This document shows, one piece after another, positions 12,390 to 23,928 of a stretch of 60,000 bases of DNA; the first letter of the stretch is position 1, and each line of letters begins with the position of its first letter. The DNA comes from Cryptomeria japonica. Lineage: Eukaryota; Streptophyta; Pinopsida; Cupressales; Cupressaceae. The notes beneath the pieces are model-generated. The model was not told the origin of the DNA, ran no database searches, and saw only the letters and a list, made by a program, of their open reading frames with translations. The position numbers and the translations under genes are program-made. Where the stretch lies: NCBI RefSeq assembly GCF_030272615.1, contig NC_081415.1:378189892-378249891 (forward strand). Direction: 5' to 3'.

Positions 12390-13151
12390 TGATGTAGGAG
12401 CATCCTCGGTTCTTGGCAATCTTGCATCAACCAAAAAATATATTTCCTTTTTGTTTTGCAGTTTTAGCATTTCATTTAGCATTTTTTGGAATTGGCTCAT
12501 CAGATCTTGAGGATTTGGATTTTCTTGAGGACTTGATCATCTACCTTATTCCTAAACTATGGAGCATTTGGATCATTTTCTGGCAAGATATCGCTACCAG
12601 TTTTCGAGACAGTTTTTCTAGTACCAATTGCCTGGACCTATTTGCATTAGTGATCTACCGGATCCCTTTCATAGCTTGCAAAGAACTGAATGTTGATTTT
12701 GATGTTCCTTGGCATGTGACCGACCTTCCCTTTGATCTACACTCCATCCTTTGGATTTTCTGGAATAATTTCTTTGGTGGAGGCCGACCTTGTTGTTTTA
12801 CACATTAGGTTGTGTTCTTCGGTATTTGATCATTTTTTGGGATGACCATATCCCCTTGGATCATATAAATAATTTTAATTGAGCATTAGAATATAGATAA
12901 GTTAAGACATAGAACATAAAAGATAGATCTTAAAATTTGAGGTCCCGGTTGTGACCTTATTTGTAATTAAGCATGTTTAGCAAGCCAGTGAGTCAGTTTC
13001 TATAACCCAGTTGTAACCGGTTGATTGTAAACAATTTTTCATGATATAATTTATTTAGTTCTACATTGCCTCCATCATATCCTTGTGTTTACTCTTTCTG
13101 ACCGGTCCGGATTGATCTCTTTGAGGTCCCTCCCAATTGGTGACTATACCA
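12390..13151 (+). repeat. chromovirus 3' LTR
   Basis: The LTR starts TGATGTAGGAGCATCC soon after the chromodomain and ends near GGTGACTATACCA. Its length is about 762 bases. Its limits were set by comparison with the reverse-strand copy at 30628-31409. The two share the start, a middle block containing CTGGCAAGATATC, and GAGGTCCCTCC near the end. The five bases after it are gatat; the matching left duplication is not present. Confidence 0.75.
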
Positions 13152-13156
13152 GATAT

Positions 13157-13922
13157 TCAACTAAGAGAAAAGCCTACTAGTGCTACAATAAGAGATTGAG
13201 AAAGATAGTAGAAAGTGCAAATGTGAAGGTTAATGAGAACATTGGAAAAGAGATCAGAGCTTTTAGATATGATGATGGTCAGCATGTTGATCTAAATCCC
13301 ATTTAGACTGAAGAATTGAAGTAGATAGATCTAGTAGAGGTCCTGTTAATCCAGATGTTGCTACTGCTGGTGGAGAGGTGTAGGAACTAGAAAATCATAA
13401 TAATCATAAGATTATGAGGTATGTAAGATTGAATCATTTTGAAAATCAGATTATTGGAGATAAGAATAAAGGTGTGGTGACTAGAAGAAGGCTAGTTGCT
13501 GAAGAGGCATGTCTTATTTCTAAAATTGAACCTAAAGATGTTGTTGAGGCTTGCAAAGATGAAAATTGGATGAGGCTATGGAAGAAGAATTAGATTGGAT
13601 TGAAAATAATAATACATGGGAGCTTGTGCCTAGACCCAAAGATAAGAATGTGATTGGTACTAAACGTATATTCAAGAATAAATTGAATGAAGTGGGTTAA
13701 ATTGTCAAAAATAAAGCAAGATTGGTATGCAAAGGACATTCATAGAAAGAAGGAATTGATTATGAGAAGACTTTTGTTCTAGTAGCCAGACTTGAAGCTG
13801 TTAGATTATTACTTGCATATGCTGCTTATAAAGATTTTAAGGTATATTAGATGGATGTGAAGTCAACTTTTCTGAATGGTGATCTTGAGGAAGAAGTCTA
13901 TATTGAGCAACCTGATAGAGTT
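13157..13922 (+). pseudogene. copia A pol, first part (RT N-terminus)
   Basis: The fragment begins with the end of the integrase-linked region, matching KAYRCYNKRL of copia B, and passes through YVRLNHFENQIIGD. It then enters the reverse transcriptase: [51 protein letters not shown]. Several in-frame TAA/TAG stops and at least one frameshift (around 13568) break it. The text stops inside the codon run for Gln-Pro-Asp-Gly-Phe, where the solo LTR is inserted. It resumes at 17194 with no loss. Confidence 0.8.
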
Positions 13923-14018
13923 TGTAATAACCCACTTTACTTAACCCAACAAAATTTGACCACTTTTTTTTTGTGTGCTTAATTTAATCATTTGTGTTTG
14001 ATTCAATCGCATACTCTG

Positions 14019-14172
14019 GGCATCCATCCATTTGGATTAGGCAATCATCCATCCGAGATGAGCATCTAACCATACAGGTTAGGCATCTGTCCATACAGAA
14101 TAGAAAGTTTCATCTATCCAATACAGGATAGGCATCTACCCAAACAGGGTAGGCATCTATCCAATTGGGATA
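14019..14172. repeat. 21-bp minisatellite in the solo LTR
   Basis: About seven degenerate copies lie head to tail, with consensus close to GGCATCTATCCATACAGGTA. The copies differ by substitutions and one short insertion. The array lies near the left end of the solo LTR. Confidence 0.7.
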
Positions 14173-15797
14173 GGAGGTGCTCTAGCCAGAGACTTAGACT
14201 CATCGGGACCATTTGGGTCCTGAGTTACTCACTAAGTACTACACTCCTCTAATAGGAGTACATCGAGGTCACCATCCTTAGGAGAAATCAAAATAACATA
14301 ATACAAGCTTGAATTCCGCCTCAGAATTTGGCTTAAAGCCTCAGGAAGTCAAGCAAATCCATACAGGATTCCTTTCGAGTATGCATTGAATTACTTTTTC
14401 CTTTTATTATACTTATCTTTCAAATTAGGATTCTTCACAATCCATCTTCTTACCAAAACCTAGACCCCATCCACAAACACCTGAGTACTAGGGACAACTC
14501 CATCCCCAGACTGCCTACATACCTATTTCGACATGGGATCAAGGCGTAAAGTATGTAGCTCTATTTTCTAATCTATGGTTTAATGTAAACTGTTTGGTGG
14601 GTACACAACCCTTTCTAGGGTCAATGTCCCAGACAGTTTCTCTATGGTTGCTACCCACGGTGGTAGCACTTAAACAAAGGCTCAAGATGGCCTTTTGTTT
14701 GTGGCCTAAAACAACTAGATCCTAATACCTATCATAAGCATCACCTTTGACCCAATTGCCAATCGCCAACAACTCTTCGAGATTAAATCAATTTCATAAA
14801 AGCATATCACTCAATCAACCCTAAAGGGGGTTTACTATGGTTTAACTCAGCGGATGTAAAATCATTTTAGGATTATCTTATTAGATTATCGATCCAAGGG
14901 GGATCACCCACCCCTTGGTTTTTAACTTCCAAGTGTCCCTTATTACTCCCCGACGATTTATAGGGACGATGCCATAGAGGTCGTTGATGTAGCTTTATTA
15001 GGTGTTAAGTGCAGTAGTTCAACACGACGACATTACCTGTAAGTGTGACCCAGAGGCACTGTAAATACCAAACGCTGCTAGGTTTTGTTTTTTCGACTTC
15101 CTTTATTTAGTTTACTAACTAAGAAGCTATGAATAACATCATTCTTGAAACAATTATGAAATGAATGTACATAATTGGACATTGCAAAGTTCAATTAATT
15201 GAAATAACTACTTCGATGGCATTCATGTACCACTTGATAAAAATACCATCCTTCTACAACTAAACTATTTAATATTGAAATATAATTGCATGATAATGAC
15301 AATTATGAAACTCCCATATTGATAATTAAAAATGTGTAACTTGCATGGAGATGATGAAAATGCCAATAAATGGAATTAATGTATAAGTAATTCACATGAT
15401 GCAAGAATAGTGTAACTTACATGCAAGATTAAGCAATGTTTTATTCCTACCATGGGAATAATTAATTATAGAGTCATAAGTTCCAAAAATAGAAATTAGT
15501 TTAGACATAGACAAATTTTGGATCAAATCATAATAATATAAGTTAATTGCTTATAATGAATCTAAAATGCCAACTAAGTAACCGTGGGCCCCTTCGCTCC
15601 CTTTGCGACCACTACCGTAACAGTGACCGCAGAGGTAGTGGAGGGTACCACTCCTCGGCGGTTGCATTAACTCCGCCTTCCCCCCCCCCCCCCATGTGTT
15701 GGTCGTTAAACTTTAATTTATGCAAGCAAAAAAAATAAATTTGAACTTTATTTTATTTTATTTCTTTTTTTTTTTATCGTAAAAATTTAATAAAGCA

Positions 15798-15798
<1 letters not shown>

Positions 15799-15867
<69 letters not shown>
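15799..15867. repeat. (TA)n microsatellite
   Basis: About 70 bases of almost pure TA with a few TACA interruptions, inside the solo LTR. A/T homopolymer runs follow at 15920-15940. Confidence 0.95.
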
Positions 15868-15869
<2 letters not shown>

Positions 15870-16268
15870 TTTTATTCTAGTTTTGTTAATAGATTAAGAA
15901 GGGCATATATAAAAATGTTAAAAAAAAAAAATAAAAAAAAATTTAATCATAGGAATAATGGAGAGAAATTATTTCAGATGATTTCACAGGAGCATAAAGA
16001 AAATCCATTATGCTGGAAATTGAGGCAAACAAATACAACATAAAGGAGATTTTATAAATTCTCTCTCATGACAGCCATGTTCATCTACAGAGAGGAAGAA
16101 ATCAAATCGATATCAAGAGAGGGAAGAAAAAAATGGATTTACTCTCAGAAATTAAATAAGTTTTGGTACACATGAACAAATTTAAATTCAACACAAGAAT
16201 TATTATATGAGAAATTAATTTCCAGATTGAAATTAATCTTTAATCCCAAATAGTTTCATTCATAGGAA

Positions 16269-16606
16269 AACAAGATTTCATTTATTCATTCTAACTCACA
16301 GCAAGAATTTAAAACAAGATTTCATTTGTTTAATCTAATTCACAGCAAGAGTTCGAAACAAGATTTTATTTCTTTAATCTAATTCACAGCAAGATTTTAT
16401 TTATCTAATCTAATTCACAACAAGTATCTAAAACAAGATTTCATTAATCTAATTCACAACAAGAATTTGAAACAAGATTTTATTTAGTTAATCTAATTCA
16501 CAACAAGAGTTTGAAACAAGATTTTATTTATTTAATCTAATTCACAGTAAGAGTTTGAAACAAGATTTTATTTCTTTAATCTAATTCACAACAAGAACAA
16601 GATGCA
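16269..16606. repeat. 43-bp tandem array in the solo LTR
   Basis: About eight degenerate units begin AACAAGATTT and continue with TTAATCTAATTCACA-type sequence. The start points fall near 16269, 16313, 16357, 16390, 16432, 16472, 16515 and 16558. The fourth unit is about ten bases short. Confidence 0.85.
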
Positions 16607-17193
16607 TGATTCAATAAAAAAAAGGAGAACCTAGATACTTGCAGCTTGATGTAGAATCCCCTATGAATTCTTCAACTAGCCTCCCTTGATCCTTCCTTGC
16701 AACCTTTCTTTGAATTTCTTCAAACAACTACTTAACAATCCTACAATGAAATGTGACTACAAAAAAAAACTAATGCTCGAGAAAACTTTTCTTCAATAAT
16801 GATAATCAACTCCCTCTTTTGAAAATTTGCATACAATATATAGGAAAAACCCCTTAATTCCACTATTCAGAGAAATTAATTGGAAATAAGATTCTTTTTC
16901 CAATATTGGATCCATGTGAAATTGATCAATATCCTAGTGGGGGAGTTACATGCAAGGTATTAAAGAATGAAGATTCCTCTAGAAGCTTCTAATTTCTCCT
17001 ACAACATGTGCCATAATTGGGAATGGGAAAAAGAATAAATAAATAATGCCTATTTAAATTATATTCTCCAAGTGTGTATGTGGGTCCATTATTTACTCTT
17101 TTATAATATTTATTCAACCGTTTTCAATAGCTCAACCAAAAAAATATAATAGAAATTGTATCAAATCAAAAGTGATAAAGGAGGGTTGTGACA

Positions 17194-18335
17194 GATTTTC
17201 ATTATCAGATGATGGAGACATGGTATGCAAACTAAAGAAAGCTCTTTATGGATTGAAACAAGCCCCTAGAGCCTAGTATGCTAGATTGGATAAGTACTTG
17301 CTGAAATTAGGATTTAATAAAGGTACTGCTGATAGTAATCTACATTTTAAGATTGAGAATGATAACATCCTGATTGTTGAAGTCTTTGTTGATGATATTA
17401 TTTTTGGAGGAGATGATGACTTGAGCATGAAGTTTGTTGGTGATATGCAGAAATAATTTGAGATGTCTATGATAGGAGAGATGAAATTTTTCTTAGGTTT
17501 GCAAATTTCATAGACAGGAAAAGGTATTTTTATATCTCAAACTAAATATGTGAAGGAATTGCTAAAGAAATTTGGATTAGATGACTCCAAACTAGTTGGA
17601 ACTCCTATGGTGACTGGCTACAACTTGTCTAAAAATAATGAATCTCCGAAAGCTAATTAGTGTTTGTATAGATCTATGGTTGGTGGACTGCTATATCTTA
17701 CTCCAACTAGACCGAACATCATGCATGTTGTGTGCATGGCTGCTAGATATCAAGGTGACCCAAAAGAGAGTCATGTCACTATTGTAAAGAGGATATTCAG
17801 GTACTTAAAGGGAATTGTGGATTATGGTTTGTGGTATCCGAGGAATGATTTCAAATTATGTGTTTACATTGATGTATATTAGGCTGGTGATGTTGATGAC
17901 CAAAAGAGTACCTTCGGTGGTGCATTTTTTTGGGGGAATAAATTGGTTTCATGGGCTAGTAAGAAACAAGATTCAGTATCCTTATCTACTGTTGAAGCTG
18001 AGTACATTGCTGCTGCTGGTAGCTGCACTTGGGTAGTTTGGACGAAGAAAATGCTAAAGGATATCGGAGTTATCTATGATGAGCCTATTGTCATATATTG
18101 TGATAATTTCAGTGCTATTAACATGTCAAAGAATCTGGTGCAACATTCAAAGACTAAACATGTATCAATCAAATATCATTACTTGAGAGAAAAAGTCAGT
18201 GAAGAGGAAGTGAAGCTGGAATATGTGTCTACAAAGGAACACATTACTGATATTTTCACTAAGTCTTTGTCTGCAGATACATTTGTCTATTTGAGAGACA
18301 AGCTAGGGGTATCTACCCCTCCTGATGAGAACTAG
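17194..18335 (+). pseudogene. copia A pol, second part (RT and RNase H)
   Basis: The frame resumes with FSLSDDGDMVCKLKKALYGLKQAPRA, then a TAG where Trp is invariant in the family (RA-stop-YARLDKY). Further RT motifs are VFVDDIIFGG, the catalytic FVDD version of YVDD, and MIGEMKFFLGLQ. RNase H follows: LYRSMVGGLLYLTPTRPNI, ARYQGDPKESH, the DDQKSTFGG block, LSTVEAEYIAAAGS, IYCDNFSAI, TKHVSIKYHYLREKV and DIFTKSL. It ends at the TAG at 18333. Four or more stops are present, including TAGs at about 17455, 17660 and 17880. Confidence 0.85.
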
Positions 18336-19035
18336 ATGCATTAAGGTTCATCAATCCGCTAGACTTCACAGTCTTATTTCTTTTATACGGATTGATGAGT
18401 TGGTGCTGCTCTTCTGGTGGAGTAGTCTATTGGATTGATTATCTTTTTATGATGGAGAGAACCATGATTTGTTTATCTAAGGGGGAGAGAGAGTTTAGTT
18501 TTATTTCTTGAGATCTTTGGCATTGGTGTCAAAGGGGGAGAGATGCATGTGAAAAATTGTTTTATCTACTTGATCTTAGGGGGAGTTTGTTGGAGTTGTT
18601 TTTTTTACAAGTGTGGTTATCATTGTACCAAAAGATAGACCTATTAATGCTCGATACAACCACTAGACTTATAGAATCCACAGAAGGTGGTTAAGCCATG
18701 TCACAAACCTGAGTGCTGAACTACACAATGCAAGGAGACCAAGGGTGCACACCTTGTAACAATCCCCCCTAGCGCAAGCGAGTGGTTTGAACCTGTGACC
18801 AAGCTCTAATACCACTTAACAAGTGTGGTTTCCATTGCACCAAAATATTGACCTATTAATGCCCGATACAACCACTAGACTTATAGAATCCACATGAGGT
18901 GGTTAAGCCATGTCACAAACCCGAGCACTGTGCTGCATAGCACAAGGAGACCAAGGGTGCACACCTTGCAACAATTTTCTTTCTTTGCATTGATTGTTTT
19001 TTACATTCATATGTTTCCATCAATGCCAAAGAGAT
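18336..19035 (+). other. copia A 3' UTR with repeated polypurine tracts
   Basis: Apart from the TRIM, this stretch holds four purine runs of the same type: about 18480 (AAGGGGGAGAGAGAG), 18528 (AAAGGGGGAGAGATG), 18576 (TTAGGGGGAG) and 19028 (CCAAAGAGATTG). The last lies directly before the 3' LTR and should be the functional tract, although it has lost its G run. Confidence 0.65.
18607..18973 (-). mobile_element. TRIM (miniature LTR retrotransposon)
   Basis: Two direct repeats of about 155 bases (18607-18761 and 18819-18973) flank a 57-base core. On the reverse strand the LTRs start TGTTGCAAGG / TGTTACAAGG and end ACACTTGT. Immediately after the 5' LTR comes TGGTATTAGAGC (complement of 18803-18814), one base off the common plant Met-tRNA primer-binding site TGGTATCAGAGC. 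Immediately before the 3' LTR comes TAGGGGGGAT, a polypurine tract. This is the full layout of a TRIM, in 367 bases with no coding capacity. The flanks are ttttt and atttt, a possible imperfect 5-bp duplication in a T-rich target. It sits in the 3' UTR of copia A and moved there after A inserted. Confidence 0.8.
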
Positions 19036-20346
19036 TGTTGGACATTGCTGCTACTAGGATATGTTGTTATCATTGATGTCAACATATTCCTACTCCAATG
19101 ATTGTAGATTGGTTTATTGGTTTCATGGTTTGGTGTATGGAGTATCTCATTATACTCTTTAGTATTGGTTTTGGTGATCTGGGAAGCGTAATTGATCATA
19201 TCATATGATCTGGTTTGTAGTTTGTTTTTCTAATCAGTGCTTTGCAGAGTTCAGTATTTCCTCCGATATATTCTGGTATGATCAGATCTTGAGTTGATAT
19301 TTTGGGATATTGTTTGGGATGGTCTTGTATATCTTCATTTCAGATGGTACATGATTTGGTGCTCTGTAAGTTATCTTTCTTCATGATAGTTGTTGTTGTT
19401 TGAGTGTTCTTGAGTTTTAGATGTTGATCAATGAAGATTTGATAAGTGATGGTGGCGCAGTTGTTACTAATGTTTCTAACATTCTTGTTGGTGTTTCCTA
19501 ATCGTGTCCTATTTGTTTTGATGATCTGCATTGATCGTTGTGCAAGTTGTTGGTGATTTTGTTGATACGGTGGTGTTTTTTGTGTTATGCAATTTTTTTG
19601 GTGGTATAGCGTGTTCCGGTTGATCTTGGTGAGATTTTCAATGGTGTTCCACATTTGGAGATTTAATTTAGGTCCATGTTATGTCATGTATATCATTATA
19701 TTGGTCCAGTAGTTAATCTTTATATCATGTGATGTAATTTTGTAATTGTGAATTAAGGGTTTAGTTGACCTTGTTGTCAAGGTTGATGAATTGTATAAAT
19801 AGGTGATATTGTCATGCAATTTAGGTATCGATGTTGTTTCTCCATTATCAGAGAGTGGTCTATGTGCGAACAAGGATTCATCTTTTGGTGTGATGTATTG
19901 AGCAAAGATTGGTATTGCAAACCAGACAATTATGCTTAACAACATCTATCATCAAGCATTTGGAGATGCTATTATTGAAGATTTCTTCTGGATTGTAGTC
20001 TGAATCTTGTTATAAGTCAGTGAGACTTCCTTGAGGGTTTTAGCCTTTTGAGTCATTATATTTTGAGCAGTGAGCTCTAGGCCGTGTGTTTGAATGCTGG
20101 TGCATTCCCCATTGTAATATTTTCACATACTATAGCAGAGTATCATCTTACTATGGGTTGGTTCCCACCATGGTTTTTCCCTTAATTGGGTTTTTCACAT
20201 CAAAATCTTGGTGTTGTGTTATCAATTTTCTTATCTTTGATATTGTTGTAGTTTATCAAATTTGTATTTGTGATTAAGTTTGTAGATCTAGTGAAAACTG
20301 ATTCACCCCCACCCCTCTTAGTTTTCCTTCATTGTTGTTGCCAACA
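19036..20346 (+). repeat. copia A 3' LTR
   Basis: It starts TGTTGGACATTGC after the polypurine tract and ends TTGTTGTTGCCAACA, giving the inverted terminal repeat TGTTGG/CCAACA. Near its end is ATTCACCCCC...CTCTTAG, a block also found near the ends of the LTRs of B, D and E. Length is about 1.31 kb. No matching 5' LTR is in the window. Confidence 0.7.
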
Positions 20347-22153
20347 ACAACCGACACCTTATAAGTTGTTGGTTTACCAGTTCAAGATAAACACCAATAT
20401 TTGACTAACCAACAAAGGGCTCACTCATGGGTCAAATACAACTCATCTAATCTATCTTGCAAGCAATATTAATTTATCATTTATGTAGATTTCTCCCTCA
20501 AAAGGCAAAAAAGGTTCTAAACAAAATAAGAATGAGCTTTTCATAAAAGGGCACAAAGTTTAAATTTTAATTCCACACAATTATCTGGATCGATTTTATT
20601 CTATTGAAGATGAGAAAGGGCATGAATGTTAAAGACCTTGGATTGTTTTAATTAGGTTCTAGCCATAAAACTAGTCTGGCAACTACATCAATGCTACTTT
20701 ACATCTTGGGATTGTATAGTTAAATCTGGTAGTATCCAAGTTCTTGGGATGTGTATAGATGACATGTGTCAATATCATCTATTTTACTCTAGCAAAGACA
20801 AGTTCAGGCATGAATTAAAAAGAATGTGGACTATTTCAGTGAGTCACTAGTCATTAAACTAGCCCTGGGTGTGTGTCAAGATCATTCTATATTTTGGGAT
20901 CATATCATTAAAATTAGTTTCTCATGGTGCATTGAGAACTAAGATCCATCAATTGATTCCAACCCGCTTCATGGCATGCCTGCTCCTTACACAGGATGAA
21001 AACATACCACAACTAAACACAACCACCTTATTTTGATTATCGTATAACAATTTTTTTCAATAATTAAATTCACCTATACAGTAAACTAAGAGTATCTAAA
21101 ATCAATTGTGCTCCAAGCACCACCAAGCTACGCCACCATACATTAATATAACAACAATTCGTTAAGATATAACCCTTTAATTAAATTTAATAATAATCAT
21201 TAACTAACTGAACAAATTTGATAGATAGTGACTAATTAGGGTCCTCTCTCTAGGGTTGTTGTTCCACAATAAAAGGTTTTAGTCTTTAAATTAATTACTT
21301 CTAAATATTTAATGTAAAAAAACATTTCAAACATTTAAATTTACATCTTTTCAAATCTTTATCTTTTTTATTTCCCTCAGAATTAATATAAAATAATAAT
21401 CTCTAGATTCTATAAAATTTAATTTAATTAAATTCCAACGATATAACACTTAAGTTTTAACCACATATTTAATGTCTCCACTTGCCTCAATAATCTCCCT
21501 AAAATATTTATCATTGGTTTATCTCTTTCAGATTCCTTTTTACTTATGTCCAACTTAATTATGGAATTGACACTAATTAGATTGATTTTTAAATCTAATT
21601 TTAAATTTGTCTCTTAAGTTGTTTTAAGAACATGAGTGATGGGTGCCTAGCAACACATACCCCCACCATGGAGCTAATTAGGATTAATCAATTTTAAATT
21701 TTTTGTTTACCTTTTAAACAAACCCTGAGAAAATGTGCAAGAAATCACAACCATTGGAATAACTCTATCTCCACCCTTAGATTTTAGGGCAACATGTGGA
21801 AACCCTAATCCTAAAAGAAACAATAGAAAAAGTCTTTCTTTTTCTCATCCTGGTTCATTTTTGTTTGTGTAGCTTGAAGAGGAAAAGTTATGTAGCCATT
21901 ATTTGACAAGGGCATGGATATGAATTTGGAGTATGAAGAACTCCATGTTAGAATTTTTATTCATGGGTATTGTTTCTTTTACCTATAGATTCTACTTTAT
22001 ATATATAATATATACTCTAATCTTTCTCCCATATTAATTTTCTTTCATTCCACTTAGTGTCTTCTATCTACTTGCAGATTTAATGGAGTCGCTATTGACT
22101 CCTATAGTAGCAAATATGGGGTTTGTTTTTGATGTAGAGCATACACAACTCAG
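20347..22153. other. no recognisable feature
   Basis: AT-rich sequence with short homopolymers. I see no ORF with a recognisable protein, no LTR ends and no tandem repeat. It may be pre-insertion DNA or very old transposon remains. Confidence 0.5.
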
Positions 22154-22675
22154 CCAAATAAGTTAGATATTTCTCCCAACACACCTATCCAATTAGGTGA
22201 TAACCCTCTAAAACCTCATAGGACCCCTCACAAGGTTACTAGTACTCACAAGGTTGGAATACATCAAAAACACACTCATGCTTCTTAGCTCTCATCCAAT
22301 CATTGGAACATACTAAAATAGTTCTCACCTACATGTATAAACCCAAATCCAAGTCCTCCAATGCTCAAACTATTGGCCATTTGGAGGAATTGATTATGTG
22401 TTCCATTGATGTTACCAAATAAGGGGGATCTTTCTCCCAACTCACCTATCCAATTAGGTGATAACCCTCTAAAACTCACATGACCCCTCACAAGGTTACT
22501 AGTACTCACAACGTTGGAATACATCAAAAAAATACTCATGCTTCTTAGCTCTCATCCAATCGTTAGAACATACTAAAACAGTTCTCACCAACATGTATAA
22601 ACCCAAATCCAAGTCCTCCAATGGTCAAACTATTGGCCATTTGGAGGAATTGATTATGTGTTCCATTGATATTTT
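22154..22675. repeat. 261-bp tandem duplication across the left edge of copia B
   Basis: Two head-to-tail copies (22154-22414 and 22415-22675) share CCAAATAAG at their starts, CACCTATCCAATTAGGTGAT and GGAATACATCAAAAA inside, and the first 40 or so bases of the copia B LTR at their ends. Both copies carry the target duplication caaac followed by TATTGGCC, where the intact LTR start is TGTTGGCC. The duplication therefore arose after copia B inserted and after its first G had mutated to A. Confidence 0.9.
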
Positions 22676-23870
22676 GTCATTGATGTCAACACTAGCTATT
22701 TTGGATGCTTTACCAACATCCTTTTGGTCTCGGTAGGTTGAGTGGTTTCTAGTTGGTTTGGATCCGGCATGACCCGGTATGCTCTGGTATGGCTTGGTTA
22801 TGGAATTGTCTTATTCATGATACTCATGTTCATATTTAGTTAGTTGGTTTTGGTATGGTGATCAGATGCTATCCTGCTTGCTTGAAAGTTTGGTTTGTGA
22901 TTTCGATGAGGGTTTCACCGGCAAAGCTTTTGTTGAAGATCTTTGATGAATTGCATAAGTGGTGTTGGTGCAGTTTCTGATGGAGATTCAGGATCCTGAT
23001 GGTGATCATATTCAAGAATTAATGGATGGAGATCATTGCTTTAGCATGTGGACCTATATTGGGTCCCGGTTGATCTAGGTTATGGACTGGCTTAATGTAA
23101 TGTGTGGATTGGACCTCTTGATGCGTTTCTAGGATGTCTTATGTGTTGGATATTATTTGTTTTGTCTAAGACCGACATGTTTTTTAATTATGTAATTGGT
23201 TTATTGTCTAGTGGCTGACTTGATTATTTATGGTTGAGGGTTTGTATATATATGATGTAAGATCTCATTGTAGATCATCATGGTATATGGTCAAGGAATG
23301 GGATATGGATATAATGTGTGAATAATTTAATATCATTCAGGTAGAGGATTTGGTCGATCATTGGAGATCGAACTATTTTTATGTAAGAGGATTTAGTCCT
23401 TGGACATTGAGCTTAACCGGAACTATATTCAGGCATATGAGATGCTATCTTTGTTGTTCATTCCTTCTTCCATATTGTAGTCTGGATTTCTATGTAGTTA
23501 GTGAGACTCCTTTTGTGATGAGAAGTGTGCTCTAGGCTGTTGGCCTTCCTGCAAGTGCAGGCCCCTCAATTGTAATTCACATACTTACTGCAGAAGTATT
23601 ATCTAACTGTGGGTAGGCTTCCCACCATGGTTTTTCCCTTTACCGGGTTTTCCACGTATAAATCTTGGTGTCATGTGGATGGTATTTATTATCTGATTAT
23701 TTTTTATGCTTAATTGGTTTAACTGCTATTTTGGTATTTGGTTTAAGCATTCCAGTATTAATGTTTTGGGTTCCAGTATTAAATTTTTTATTGCTAAAAG
23801 TTTTGGTAATCCATGACAATTGATTCACCCCCCCTCTCAGTTGTCTTCCGATTACTTGAACTGTCTAACA
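22631..23870 (+). repeat. copia B 5' LTR
   Basis: Starts TATTGG (mutated from TGTTGG) and ends CTGTCTAACA, followed by the primer-binding site. A TATATATA run at 23245-23252 is the candidate U3 promoter. The block ATTCACCCCCCCTCTCAG lies near the end. It has about 14 extra bases after position 22670 compared with the 3' LTR. Confidence 0.9.
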
Positions 23871-23872
23871 AT

Positions 23873-23884
23873 TGGTATCAGAGC
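23873..23884 (+). promoter_or_regulatory. copia B primer-binding site
   Basis: TGGTATCAGAGC lies two bases after the 5' LTR. It is the common plant copia primer-binding site, complementary to a Met-tRNA 3' end. Confidence 0.9.
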
Positions 23885-23928
23885 TTTGGTCCTCTTTGTA
23901 GAAAGCTTAACCACTTGAGGAAGATCCT

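Larger units (their letters stand above)
11776..13151 (+). mobile_element. 3' fragment of a Ty3/gypsy chromovirus
   Basis: Only the end of the element is present: integrase C-terminus, chromodomain, a short spacer and one LTR. The 5' portion is missing, and the reverse-strand LINE lies immediately upstream. The right end of the LTR (about 13151) abuts copia A within its integrase-RT linker, so the chromovirus inserted into copia A. A second LTR of the same family lies alone on the other strand at 30628-31409. Confidence 0.8.
13923..17193. mobile_element. 3.27-kb solo LTR inserted in copia A
   Basis: The insert begins TGTAATAACCC and ends GGGTTGTGACA, an imperfect terminal inverted repeat with the TG...CA ends of an LTR. 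Flanks are gagtt (13918-13922) and gattt (17194-17198), a 5-bp target duplication with one mismatch. The interrupted copia protein reads on across the insert. There is no coding region or internal second LTR, so it is a solo LTR or a single very long LTR remnant. It is long for a plant LTR. It contains a 21-bp minisatellite, a (TA)n run, a C-run near 15680 and a 43-bp tandem array. Orientation cannot be decided from the ends alone. Confidence 0.8.
13157..20346 (+). mobile_element. Ty1/copia element A, 5'-truncated and nested
   Basis: Copia pol is readable from the integrase-RT linker through reverse transcriptase and RNase H. It is followed by a 3' UTR with repeated polypurine tracts and a 3' LTR. 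It begins abruptly at the chromovirus LTR, so gag, protease, integrase and the 5' LTR are missing. Two later insertions interrupt it: a 3.27-kb solo LTR in the RT domain and a TRIM in the 3' UTR. Its protein is a close relative of copia B, and the same pol blocks align with few gaps. Confidence 0.85.

Noticed and set aside
14019-16606. CRISPR-like array
   Set aside because: The repeats are degenerate and head to tail without unique spacers. They are minisatellites within an LTR of a plant genome.
18781-18817. tRNA-derived SINE, from a B-box-like GGTTCAAACC on the reverse strand
   Set aside because: The sequence lies between two 155-bp direct repeats with a primer-binding site and polypurine tract, which fits a TRIM. 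No A box at the right distance.
19340-19945. Reverse-strand open frames in the copia A LTR
   Set aside because: They lie wholly within the 3' LTR and show no family resemblance.
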